NCBI RefSeq assembly: GCF_051020975.1 | Contig: NC_135032.1 | Location: forward strand, 4,154,001 to 4,218,000 | From: Osmia lignaria lignaria | Lineage: Eukaryota; Arthropoda; Insecta; Hymenoptera; Megachilidae | DNA length: 64,000 nt | Direction of reading: 5' to 3' | Part shown: piece by piece, positions 1 to 9,700 of the stretch | How positions within the stretch are numbered: position 1 is the stretch's first letter | How the letters are laid out: each line of letters opens with the position of its first letter | Notes under the pieces: generated by a model | What the model was told of the DNA's origin: nothing | What the model saw: only the letters and a program-made list of their open reading frames with translations | The model's database searches: none | Translations under genes and position numbers: made by a program

Positions 1-194
1 AAGAAAGGGGCCACGGTGTTTCTGTATCTCTATTATGTTGGTGCGGTTTCGGAACTTTTAAATATCTTGATATATCTCGAGAACTACGCATCTGATCAAA
101 AAATATCATAGAACATAAAAAGTAGGAAACTTAATTCTCTACAAAAAAGGTCTCTTAACATTTTGCCATAGCTCGCTTCGTTTCCGAGATATTT

Positions 195-334
195 GCAGAT
201 TTATCTCAAGGGAAGGGGCCTGACGGACGTATTTCGAGATATTTCTTCTTCTTGTTGTTCTTCTTCTGCACAGCTGAGCTGGAAGTGGCATTTGCAGGTC
301 GCAATAGTGCAGAGTTATCTCAAAGAAAGGGGCC
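195..334 (+). repeat. Internal 26 bp direct repeat, two copies 114 bp apart
   Basis: Copy 1 at 195-220 (GCAGATTTATCTCAAG...) and copy 2 at 309-334 (GCAGAGTTATCTCAAA...) match at 23 of 26 bases, and both end in GGGGCC. With a 2 bp gap the match extends through ACGG. This suggests that the 322 bp unit was partly built from a shorter ancestor, although the flanks outside these 26 bp do not align at the same offset. Copy 1 is the more variable: in one subfamily it reads TTCAGCTCAAAGGAACTGG. Copy 2 is changed to CACCGAAATGGG in another. Confidence 0.8.
244..267. repeat. 24 bp perfect mirror repeat, polypyrimidine (phase 52-75)
   Basis: The tract reads the same forwards and backwards on one strand: TTC triplets flank a central TTGTTG, with the axis between 255 and 256. 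Apart from two G residues it is all pyrimidine. Mirror-symmetric polypurine/polypyrimidine tracts are the class known to permit intramolecular triplex (H-DNA); the two G interruptions would weaken this. It occurs in most of the roughly 198 units. Variants that break the symmetry include TTCCTCCTC (near 580 and 4124), a G change near 1870, and the CTCGTTG variant common at 51.7-61.1 kb. Confidence 0.85.
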
Positions 335-383
335 ACGGTGTTTCTGTATCTCTATTATGTTGGTGCGGCTTCGGAACTTTTAA

Positions 384-403
384 ATATCTCGATATATCTC
401 GAA
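384..403 (+). repeat. 10 bp tandem doublet of ATATCTCGA, part of a four-copy motif set
   Basis: ATATCTCGAT (384-393) is followed directly by ATATCTCGAA (394-403), a tandem doublet of about one helical turn. The reverse complement, YCGAGATAT, occurs twice more per unit: TCGAGATATTT at 234-244 and CCGAGATATTT at 506-516. Each 322 bp period therefore carries two forward and two reverse copies, close to 800 in the window. In haplotype A the first member of the doublet reads ATATCTTGA, and the second is extended to a palindromic CTCGAG. Spacing and alternating orientation would suit a dimeric binding protein, but no specific factor can be named. Confidence 0.7.
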
Positions 404-514
404 AACTACGCTTCTGATCAAAAAATATCATAGAACGTAAATTGTAGGAAACATTATTCTCTACAAAAAAGGTCTCTTAACATTTTGCCATAGCTCGCTT
501 CGTTTCCGAGATAT
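394..514. repeat. Degenerate 121 bp dyad within each unit (phase 202-322)
   Basis: Outer arms ATATCTCGAAAAC (394-406) and GTTTCCGAGATAT (502-514) are complementary at 12 of 13 positions. Inner arms TTGTAG (442-447) and CTACAA (461-466) are perfectly complementary. Both pairs have the same centre, position 454. Pairing base x with 908-x gives 36 Watson-Crick pairs out of 60 in this unit, including AAAAT against ATTTT at 422-426/482-486. Base composition alone would give about 16-18. The same arrangement recurs in nearly every unit; haplotype A keeps a shorter GTAG/CTAC inner arm. It looks like the eroded remnant of a long palindrome. Whether it folds or binds protein cannot be told from sequence. 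Confidence 0.75.
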
Positions 515-3500
515 TTGCAGATTTATCTCAAGGGAAGTGGCCTGACGGACATATTTCGAGATATTTCTTCTTCTTGTTGTTCCTCCTCTGCACAGCTAAG
601 CTGGAAGTGGCATTTGCAGCTCGCAATAGTGCAGAGTTATCTTAAAGAAAGGGGCCACGGTGTTTCTGTATCTCTATTATGTTGGTGCGGCTTCGGAACT
701 TTTAAATATCTTGATATATCTCGAGAACTACGCATCTGATCAAAAAATGTCATAGAACATGAAAAGTAGCAAACTTAATTCTCTACAAAAAAGGTCTCTT
801 ATCATTTTGCCATAGCTCGCTTCGTTTCCGAGATATTTGCATATTTATCTCAAGGGAAGGGGCCTGACGGACATATTTCGAGATATTTCTTCTTCTTGTT
901 GTTCTTCTTCTGCACAGCTAAGCTGGAAGTGGCATTTGCGGCTCGCACTAGTGCAGAGTTATCTCAAAGAAAGGGGCCACGGTGTTTCTGGATCTCTATT
1001 ATGTTGGTGCGGCTTCGGAACTTTTAAATATCTCGATATATCTCGAAAACTACGCTTCTGATCAAAAAATATCATAGAACATAAAAAGTAGGAAACTTAA
1101 TTCCCTACAAAAAAGGTCTCTTAACATTTTGCCATAGCTCGCTTGGTTTCCGAGATATTTGCAGATTTATCTCAAGGGAAGGGGCCTAACGGACATATTT
1201 CGAGATATTTCTTCTTCTTGTTGTTCTTCTTCTGCACAGCTAAACTGGAAGTGGCATTTCCAGCTCGCAATAGTGCAGAGTTATCTCAAAGAAAGGGGCC
1301 ACGGTGTTTCTGTATCTCTATTATGTTGGTGCGGTTTCGGAACTTTTAAATATCTTGATATATCTCGAGAACTACGCATCTGATCAAAAAATATCATAGA
1401 ACATAAAAAGTAGGAAACTTAATTCTCTACAAAAAAGGTCTCTTAACATTTTGCCATAGCTCGCTTCGTTTCCGAGATATTTGCAGATTTATCTCAAGGG
1501 AAGGGGCCTGACGGACGTATTTCGAGATATTTCTTCTTCTTGTTGTTCTTCTTCTGCACAGCTGAGCTGGAAGTGGCATTTGCAGGTCGCAATAGTGCAG
1601 AGTTATCTCAAAGAAAGGGGCCACGGTGTTTCTGTATCTCTATTATGTTGGTGCGGCTTCGGAACTTTTAAATATCTCGATATATCTCGAAAACTACGCT
1701 TCTGATCAAAAAATATCATAGAACGTAAATTGTAGGAAACATTATTCTCTACAAAAAAGGTCTCTTAACATTTTGCCATAGCTCGCTTCGTTTCCGAGAT
1801 ATTTGCAGATTTATCTCAAGGGAAGTGGCCTGACGGACATATTTCGAGATATTTCTTCTTCTTGTTGTTCTTGTTCTGCACAGCTAAGCTGGAAGTGGCA
1901 TTTGCAGCTCGCAATAGTGCAGAGTTATCCCAAAGAAAGGGGCCACGGTGTTTCTGTATCTCTATTATGTTGGTGCGGCTTCGGAACTTTTAAATATCTT
2001 GATATATCTCGAGAACTACGCATCTGAACAAAAAATATCATACTACATAAAAAGTAGGAAACTTAATTCTCTACAAGAAAGGTCTCTAAACATTTTGCCA
2101 TAGCTCGCTTCGTTTCCGAGATATTTGCAGATTTATCTCAAGGGAAGGGGCCTGACGGACATATTTCGAGATATTTCTTCTTCTTGTTGTTCTTCTTCTG
2201 CACAGCTAAGCTGGAAGTGGCATTTGCAGCTCGCAATAGTGCAGAGTTATCTCAAAGAGAGGGGCCACGGTGTTTCTGTATCTCTATTATGTTGGTGCGG
2301 CTTCGGAACTTTTAAATATCTTGATATATCTCGAGAACTACGCATCTGATCAAAAAATATCATAGAAGGTAAAAAGTAGGAAACTTAATTCTCTACAAAA
2401 AAGGTCTCTTAACATTTCGCCATAGCTCGCTTCGTTTCCGAGATATTTGCAGATATATCTCAAGGGAAGGGGCCTGACGGACATATTTCGAGATATTTCT
2501 TCTTCTTGTTGTTCTTCTTCTGCACAGCTAAGCTGGAAGTGGCATTTGCGGCTCGCACTAGTGCACAGTTATCTCAAAGAAAGGGGCCACGGTGTTTCTG
2601 TATCTCTATTATGTTGGTGCGTCTTCGGAACTTTTAAATATCTCGATATATCTCGAAAACTACGCTTCTGATCAAAAAATATCATAGAACATAAATTGTA
2701 GGAAACATAATTCTCTACAAAAAACGTCTCTTAACATTTTGCCATAGCTCGCTTCGTTTCCGAGATATTTGCAGATTCAGCTCAAAGGAACTGGCCTGAC
2801 GGACATATTTCGAAATATTTCTTCTTCTTGTTGTTCTTCCTCTGCACAGCTAAGCTGGAAGTGGCATTTGCAGTTCGCAATAGTGCAGAGTTATCTCAAA
2901 GAAAGGGGCCACGGTGTTTCTGTATCTCTATTATGTTGGTGCGGCTTCGGAACTTTTAAATATCTTGATATATCTCGAGAACTACGCATCTGATCAAAAA
3001 ATATCATAGAACATAAAAAGTAGGAAACTTAATTCTCTACAAAAAAGGTCTCTTAACATTTTGCCATAGCTCGCTTCGTTTCCGAGATATTTGCAGATAT
3101 ATCTCAAGGGAAGGGGCCTGACGGACATATTTCGAGATATTTCTTCTTCTTGTTGTTCTTCTTCTGCACAGCTAAGCTGGAAGTGGCATTTGCGGCTCGC
3201 ACTAGTGCACAGTTATCTCAATGAAAGGGGCCACGGTGTTTCTGTATCTCTATTATGTTGGTGCGTCTTCGGAACTTTTAAATATCTCGATATATCTCGA
3301 AAACTACGCTTCTGATCAAAAAATATCATAGAACATAAATTGTAGGAAACATAATTCTCTACAAAAAACGTCTCTTAACATTTTGCCATAGCTCGCTTCG
3401 TTTCCGAGATATTTGCAGATTCAGCTCAAAGGAACTGGCCTGACGGACATATTTCGAGATATTTCTTCTTCTTGTTGTTCTTCCTCTGCACAGCTAAGCT

Positions 3501-3969
3501 GGAAGTGGCATTTGCAGCTCGCAATAGTGCAGAGTTATCTCAAAGAAAGGGGCCACGGTGTTTCTGTATCTCTATTATGTTGGTGCGGCTTCGGAACTTT
3601 TAAATATCTTGATATATCTCGAGAACTACGCATCTGATCAAAAAATATCATAGAACATAAAAAGTAGGAAACTTAATTCTCTACAAAAAAGGTCTCTTAA
3701 CATTTTGCCATAGCTCGCTTCGTTTCCGAGATATTTGCAGATATATCTCAAGGGAAGGGGCCTGACGGACATATTTCGAGATATTTCTTCTTCTTGTTGT
3801 TCTTCTTCTGCACAGCTAAGCTGGAAGTGGCATTTGCGGCTCGCACTAGTGCAGAGTTATCTCAAAGAAAGGGGCCACGGTGTTTCTGTATCTCTATTAT
3901 GTTGGTGCGGCTTCGGAACTTTTAAATATCTCGATATATCTCGAAAACTACGCTTCTGATCAAAAAATA

Positions 3970-6735
3970 TCATACATCATAAATTGTAGGAAACATAATT
4001 CTCTACAAAAAAGGTCTCTTAACATTTTGCCATAGCTCGCTTCGTTTCCGAGATATTTGCAGATTCAGCTCAAAGGAACTGGCCTGACGGACATATTTCG
4101 AGATATTTCTTCTTCTTGTTGTTCCTCCTCTGCACAGCTAAGCTGGAAGTGGCATTTGCAGCTCGCAATAGTGCAGAGTTATCCCAAAGAAAGGGGCCAC
4201 GGTGTTTCTGTATCTCTATTATGTTGGTGCGGCTTCGGAACTTTTAAATATCTTGATATATCTCGAGAACTACGCATCTGATCAAAAAATATCATACTAC
4301 ATAAAAAGTAGGAAACTTAATTCTCTACAAGAAAGGTCTCTAAACATTTTGCCATAGCTCGCTTCGTTTCCGAGATATTTGCAGATTTATCTCAAGGGAA
4401 GGGGCCTGACGGACATATTTCGAGATATTTCTTCTTCTTGTTGTTCTTCTTCTGCACAGCTAAGCTGGAAGTGGCATTTGCAGCTCGCAATAGTGCAGAG
4501 TGATCTCAAAGAGAGGGGCCACGGTGTTTCTGTATCTCTATTATGTTGGTGCGGCTTCGGAACTTTTAAATATCTTGATATATCTCGAGAACTACGCATC
4601 TGATCAAAAAATATCATAGAAGATAAAAAGTGGGAAACTTAATTCTCTACAAAAAAGGTCTCTTAACATTTCGCCATAGCTCGCTTCGTTTCCGAGATAT
4701 TTGCAGATATATCTCAAGGGAAGGGGCCTGACGGACATATTTCGAGATATTTCTTCTTCTTGTTGTTCTTCTTCTGCACAGCTAAGCCGGAAGTGGCATT
4801 TGCGGCTCGCACTAGTGCACAGTTATCTCAAAGAAAGGGGCCACGGTGTTTCTGTATCTCTATTATGTTGGTGCGTCTTCGGAACTTTTAAATATCTCGA
4901 TATATCTCGAAAACTACGCTTCTGATCAAAAAATATCATAGAACATAAATTGTAGGAAACATAATTCTCTACAAAAAACGTCTCTTAACATTTTGCCATA
5001 GCTCGCTTCGTTTCCGAGATATTTGCAGATTCAGCTCAAAGGAACTGGCCTGACGGACATATTTCGAGATATTTCTTCTTCTTGTTGTTCTTCCTCTGCA
5101 CAGCTAAGCTGGAAGTGGCATTTGCAGCTCGCAATAGTGCAGAGTTATCTCAAAGAAAGGGGCCACGGTGTTTCTGTATCTCTATTATGTTGGTGCGGCT
5201 TCGGAACTTTTAAATATCTTGATATATCTCGAGAACTACGCATCTGATCAAAAAATATCATAGAACATAAAAAGTAGGAAACTTAATTCTCTACAAAAAA
5301 GGTCTCTTAACATTTTGCCATAGCTCGCTTCGTTTCCGAGATATTTGCATATTTATCTCAAGGGAAGGGGCCTGACGGACATATTTCGAGATATTTCTTC
5401 GTCTTGTTGTTCTTCTTCGGCACAGCTAAGCTGGAAGTGGCATTTGCGGGTCGCACTAGTGCAGAGTTATCTCAAAGAAAGGGGCCACGGTGTTTCTGTA
5501 TCTCTATTATGTTGGTGCGGCTTCGGAACTTTTAAATATCTCGATATATCTCGAAAACTACGCTTCTGATCAAAAAATATCATACAACATAAATTGTAGG
5601 AAACATAATTCTCTACAAAAAAGGTCTCTTAACATTTTGCCATAGCTCGCTTCGTTTCCGAGATATTTGCAGATTCAGCTCAAAGGAACTGGCCTGACGG
5701 ACATATTTCGAGATATTTCTTCTTCTTGTTGTTCCTCCTCTGCACAGCTAAGCTGGAAGTGGCATTTGCAGCTCGCAATAGTGCAGAGTTATCCCAAAGA
5801 AAGGGGCCACGGTGTTTCTGTATCTCTATTATGTTGGTGCGGCTTCGGAACTTTTAAATATCTTGATATATCTCGAGAACTACGCATCTGATCAAAAAAT
5901 ATCATACTACATAAAAAGTAGGAAACTTAATTCTCTACAAGAAAGGTCTCTAAACATTTTGCCATAGCTCGCTTCGTTTCCGAGATATTTGCAGATTTAT
6001 CTCAAGGGAAGGGGCCTGACGGACATATTTCGAGATATTTCTTCTTCTTGTTGTTCTTTTTCTGCACAGCTAAGCTGGAAGTGGCATTTGCAGCTCGCAA
6101 TAGTGCAGAGTGATCTCAAAGAGAGGGGCCACGGTGTTTCTGTATCTCTATTATGTTGGTGCGGCTTCGGAACTTTTAAATATCTTGATATATCTCGAGA
6201 ACTACGCATCTGATCAAAAAATATCATAGAAGATAAAAAGTGGGAAACTTAATTCTCTACAAAAAAGGTCTCTTAACATTTCGCCATAGCTCGCTTCGTT
6301 TCCGAGATATTTGCAGATATATCTCAAGGGAAGGGGCCTGACGGACATATTTCGAGATATTTCTTCTTCTTGTTGTTCTTCTTCTGCACAGCTAAGCTGG
6401 AAGTGGCATTTGCGGCTCGCACTAGTGCACAGTTATCTCAAAGAAAGGGGCCACGGTGTTTCTGTATCTCTATTATGTTGGTGCGTCTTCGGAACTTTTA
6501 AATATCTCGATATATCTCGAAAACTACGCTTCTGATCAAAAAATATCATAGAACATAAATTGTAGGAAACATAATTCTCTACAAAAAACGTCTCTTAACA
6601 TTTTGCCATAGCTCGCTTCGTTTCCGAGATATTTGCAGATTCAGCTCAAAGGAACTGGCCTGACGGACATATTTCGAGATATTTCTTCTTCTTGTTGTTC
6701 TTCCTCTGCACAGCTAAGCTGGAAGTGGCATTTGC
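3970..6735 (+). repeat. 5-unit (1,610 bp) higher-order repeat, about 1.7 copies
   Basis: Units at 4057, 4379, 4701 and 5023 are matched at 5667, 5989, 6311 and 6633. Private markers shared by both copies are GAGTGATCTCAAAGAGAGG (near 4498 and 6108), CATACTACATAAAAAG (near 4294 and 5904), and AGATAAAAAGTGGG (near 4621 and 6231). The few differences are single bases, for example AGCCGGAAG at 4785 against AGCTGGAAG, and TTCTTTTTCTGC near 6055. Homology fades in the last unit, where 5023 has GCAGCTCGCAATAG and 6633 has GCGGCTCGCACTAG. Confidence 0.85.
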
Positions 6736-9700
6736 GGCTCGCACTAGTGCAGAGTTATCTCAAAGAAAGGGGCCACGGTGTTTCTGTATCTCTATTATGT
6801 TGGTGCGGCTTCGGAACTTTTAAATATCTTGATATATCTCGAGAACTACGCATCTGATCAAAAAATATCATAGAAGGTAAAAAGTAGGAAACTTAATTCT
6901 CTACAAAAAAGGTCTCTTAACATTTCGCCATAGCTCGCTTCGTTTCCGAGATATTTGCAGATATATCTCAAGGGAAGGGGCCTGACGGACATATTTCGAG
7001 ATATTTCTTCTTCTTGTTGTTCTTCTTCTGCACAGCTAAGCTGGAAGTGGCATTTGCGGCTCGCACTAGTGCACAGTTATCTCAAAGAAAGGGGCCACGG
7101 TGTTTCTGTATCTCTATTATGTTGGTGCGTCTTCGGAACTTTTAAATATCTCGATATATCTCGAAAACTACGCTTCTGATCAAAAAATATCATAGAACAT
7201 AAATTGTAGGAAACATAATTCTCTACAAAAAACGTCTCTTAACATTTTGCCATAGCTCGCTTCGTTTCCGAGATATTTGCAGATTCAGCTCAAAGGAACT
7301 GGCCTGACGGACATATTTCGAGATATTTCTTCTTCTTGTTGTTCTTCCTCTGCACAGCTAAGCTGGAAGTGGCATTTGCAGCTCGCAATAGTGCAGAGTT
7401 ATCCCAAAGAAAGGGGCCACGGTGTTTCTGTATCTCTATTATGTTGGTGCGGCTTCGGAACTTTTAAATATCTTGATATATCTCGAGAACTACGCATCTG
7501 ATCAAAAAATATCATACTACATAAAAAGTAGGAAACTTAATTCTCTACAAGAAAGGTCTCTAAACATTTTGCCATAGCTCGCTTCGTTTCCGAGATATTT
7601 GCAGATTTATCTCAAGGGAAGGGGCCTGACGGACATATTTCGAGATATTTCTTCTTCTTGTTGTTCTTCTTCTGCACAGCTAAGCTGGAAGTGGCATTTG
7701 CAGCTCGCACTAGTGCAGAGTTATCTCACCGAAATGGGCCACGGTGTTTCTGTATCTCTATTATGTTGGTGCGGCTTCGGAACTTTTGAATATCTCGATA
7801 TATCTCGAAAACTACGCTTCTGATCAAAAAATATCATAGAACATAAATTGTAGGAAACATAATTCTCTACAAAAAAGGTCTCTTAACATTTTGCCATAGC
7901 TCGCTTCGTTTCCGAGATATTTGCAGATTTATCTCAAGGGAAGGGGCCTGACGGACATATTTCGAGATATTTCTTCTTCTTGTTGTTCTTCTTCTGCACA
8001 GCTAAGCTGGAAGTGGCATTTGCAGCTCGCACTAGTGCAGAGTTATCTCAAAGAAAGGGGCCACGGTGTTTCTGTATCTCTATTATGTTGGTGCGGCTTC
8101 GGAACTTTTAAATATCTCGATATATCTCGAAAACTACGCTTCTGATCAAAAAATATCATAGAACATAAATTGTAGGAAACATAATTCTCTACAAAAAAGG
8201 TCTCTTAACATTTTGCCATAGCTCGCTTCGTTTCCGAGATATTTGCAGATTTATCTCAAGGGAAGGGGCCTGACGGACATATTTCGAGATATTTCTTCTT
8301 CTTGTTGTTCTTCTTCTGCACAGCTAAGCTGGAAGTGGCATTTGCAGCTCGCACTAGTGCAGAGTTATCTCACCGAAATGGGCCACGGTGTTTCTGTATC
8401 TCTATTATGTTGGTGCGGCTTCGGAACTTTTAAATATCTCGATATATCTCGAAAACTACGCTTCTGATCAAAAAATATCATAGAACATAAATTGTAGGAA
8501 ACATAATTCTCTACAAAAAAGGTCTCTTAACATTTTGCCATAGCTCGCTTCGTTTCCGAGATATTTGCAGATTTATCTCAAGGGAAGGGGCCTGACGGAC
8601 ATATTTCGAGATATTTCTTCTTCTTGTTGTTCTTCTTCTGCACAGCTAAGCTGGAAGTGGCATTTGCAGCTCGCACTAGTGCAGAGTTATCTCACCGAAA
8701 TGGGCCACGGTGTTTCTGTATCTCTATTATGTTGGTGCGGCTTCGGAACTTTTAAATATCTCGATATATCTCGAAAACTACGCTTCTGATCAAAAAATAT
8801 CATAGAACATAAATTGTAGGAAACATAATTCTCTACAAAAAAGGTCTCTCAACATTTTGCCATAGCTCGCTTGGTTTCCGAGATATTTGCAGATTTATCT
8901 CAAGGGAAGGGGCCTGAGGGACATATTTCGAGATATTTCTTCTTCTTGTTGTTCTTCTTCTGCACAGCTAAGCTGGAAGTGGCATTTACAGCTCGCAATA
9001 GTGCAGAGTTATCTCAAAGAAAGGGGCCACGGTGTTTCTGTATCTCTATTATGTTGGTGCGGCTTCGGAACTTTTAAATATCTCGATATATCTCGAAAAC
9101 TACGCTTCTGATCAAAAAATATCATAGAACATAAATTGTAGGAAACGTAATTCTCTACAAAAAAGGTCTCTTAACATTTTGCCATAGCTCGCTTCGTTTC
9201 CGAGATATTTGCAGATTTATCTCAAGGGAAGGGGCCTGACGGACATATTTCGAGATATTTCTTCTTCTTGTTGTTCTTCTTCTGCACAGCTAAGCTGGAA
9301 GTGGCATTTGCAGCTCGCACTAGTGCAGAGTTATCTCAAAGAAAGGGGCCACGGTGTTTCTGTATCTCTATTATGTTGGTGCGGCTTCGGAACTTTTAAA
9401 TATCTCGATATATCTCGAAAACTACGCTTCTGATCAAAAAATATCATAGAACATAAATTGTAGGAAACATAATTCTCTACAAAAAAGGTCTCTTAACATT
9501 TTGCGATAGCTCGCTTGGTTTCCGAGATATTTGCAGATTTATCTCAAGGGAAGGGGCCTGACGGACATATTTCGAGATATTTCTTCTTCTTGTTGTTCTT
9601 CTTCTGCACAGCTAAGCTGGAAGTGGCATTTGCGGCTCGCACTAGTGCAGAGTTATCTCAAAGAAAGGGGCCACGGTGTTTCTGTATCCCTATTATGTTG

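Larger units (their letters stand above)
193..514 (+). repeat. Representative complete 322 bp unit (phase 1-322), haplotype B
   Basis: This is the first complete unit, used here to define phase; phase 1 is an arbitrary choice. In order it holds: the first copy of a 26 bp direct repeat (phase 3-28), a CGAGATATT motif (phase 43-51), a polypyrimidine mirror repeat (52-75), CAGCTGAGCTGG (usually CAGCTAAGCTGG), the second 26 bp repeat copy (117-142), GTGCGGCTTCGGAAC, a 10 bp tandem doublet of ATATCTCGA (192-211), an A6 tract after TGATC, then the AT-rich core of a 121 bp dyad ending with GTTTCCGAGATAT. Because 322 = 3 x 107 + 1, reading frames shift at each unit. This unit is repeated with very few changes at 1481-1802. 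Confidence 0.95.
1..1863 (+). repeat. 4-unit (1,288 bp) duplication
   Basis: Bases 1 to about 575 match 1289 to about 1863. Shared private markers include GTGCGGTTTCGG (near 44 and 1332), GGACGTATTTCG (near 226 and 1514), and GCAGGTCGCAATAG (near 293 and 1581). Homology at this offset breaks down around 580/1868, where one copy has TTCCTCCTC and the other TTCTTGTTC. The left end of the first copy is cut by the window edge, so the duplication may extend further. Confidence 0.85.
1..7598 (+). repeat. Array domain I: largely alternating B/A units
   Basis: From 193 the units run B, A, B, A, B, A, A, B, A, B, A, B, A, A, B, A, B, A, A, B, A, B, A, so the underlying structure is a 644 bp dimer interrupted by AA steps. 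From 2.4 kb the B units carry GCACTAGTGCACAG with GTGCGTCTTCGG, and the following A units carry CAGATTCAGCTCAAAGG. The 1 bp shorter linker (CTCCAAAAACG) that elsewhere precedes CAGATTCAGC units is absent here; the linker is the full-length CTACAAAAAACG or CTACAAAAAAGG. Confidence 0.85.

Noticed and set aside
98..164. Phased A tracts as a DNA bend
   Set aside because: The A6, A5, A6 and T4 tracts in haplotype A are spaced about 18, 26 and 17 bp centre to centre, which are not multiples of a helical turn. Haplotype B loses the middle tract. Curvature may exist but is not supported by phasing.
193..417. A 74-codon open frame repeated in nearly every unit, as a possible multicopy small-protein gene
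   Set aside because: It starts only at TTG, is bounded by a TAG in the linker and a TGA in CTGATC, and has no ATG start. Variants between units fall freely on amino-acid-changing sites (for example GCAGCTCGCAATAG to GCGGCTCGCACTAG), and several units lose the start, gain a stop (near 60821) or are frameshifted. Three frames are open over the same low-stop pyrimidine-rich stretch, which points to composition and not coding.
411..425. Hammerhead ribozyme, known from some animal satellites
   Set aside because: The core CTGANGA is absent: the unit has CTGATCA on the plus strand, and the minus strand gives TTGATGAG at best in rare units (near 22307). No complete catalytic core was found.
498..514. 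CENP-B box-like sequence around CTTCGTTTCCGAG
   Set aside because: It starts TTCG, but the required A and CGGG positions do not match, and the reverse complement has the wrong spacing. CTTCGGAACTTTT also fails.
394..514. Terminal inverted repeats of an autonomous transposon
   Set aside because: There is no transposase frame, no target-site duplication, and the dyad sits at the same phase in every tandem unit. It may derive from a mobile element but is not one now.
4387..4617. Minus-strand 76-codon frames with an ATG start
   Set aside because: They appear only in the scattered units whose plus-strand sequence happens to lack a minus-strand stop (for example GAGTGATCTC), and are shadows of the repeat without any conserved feature.
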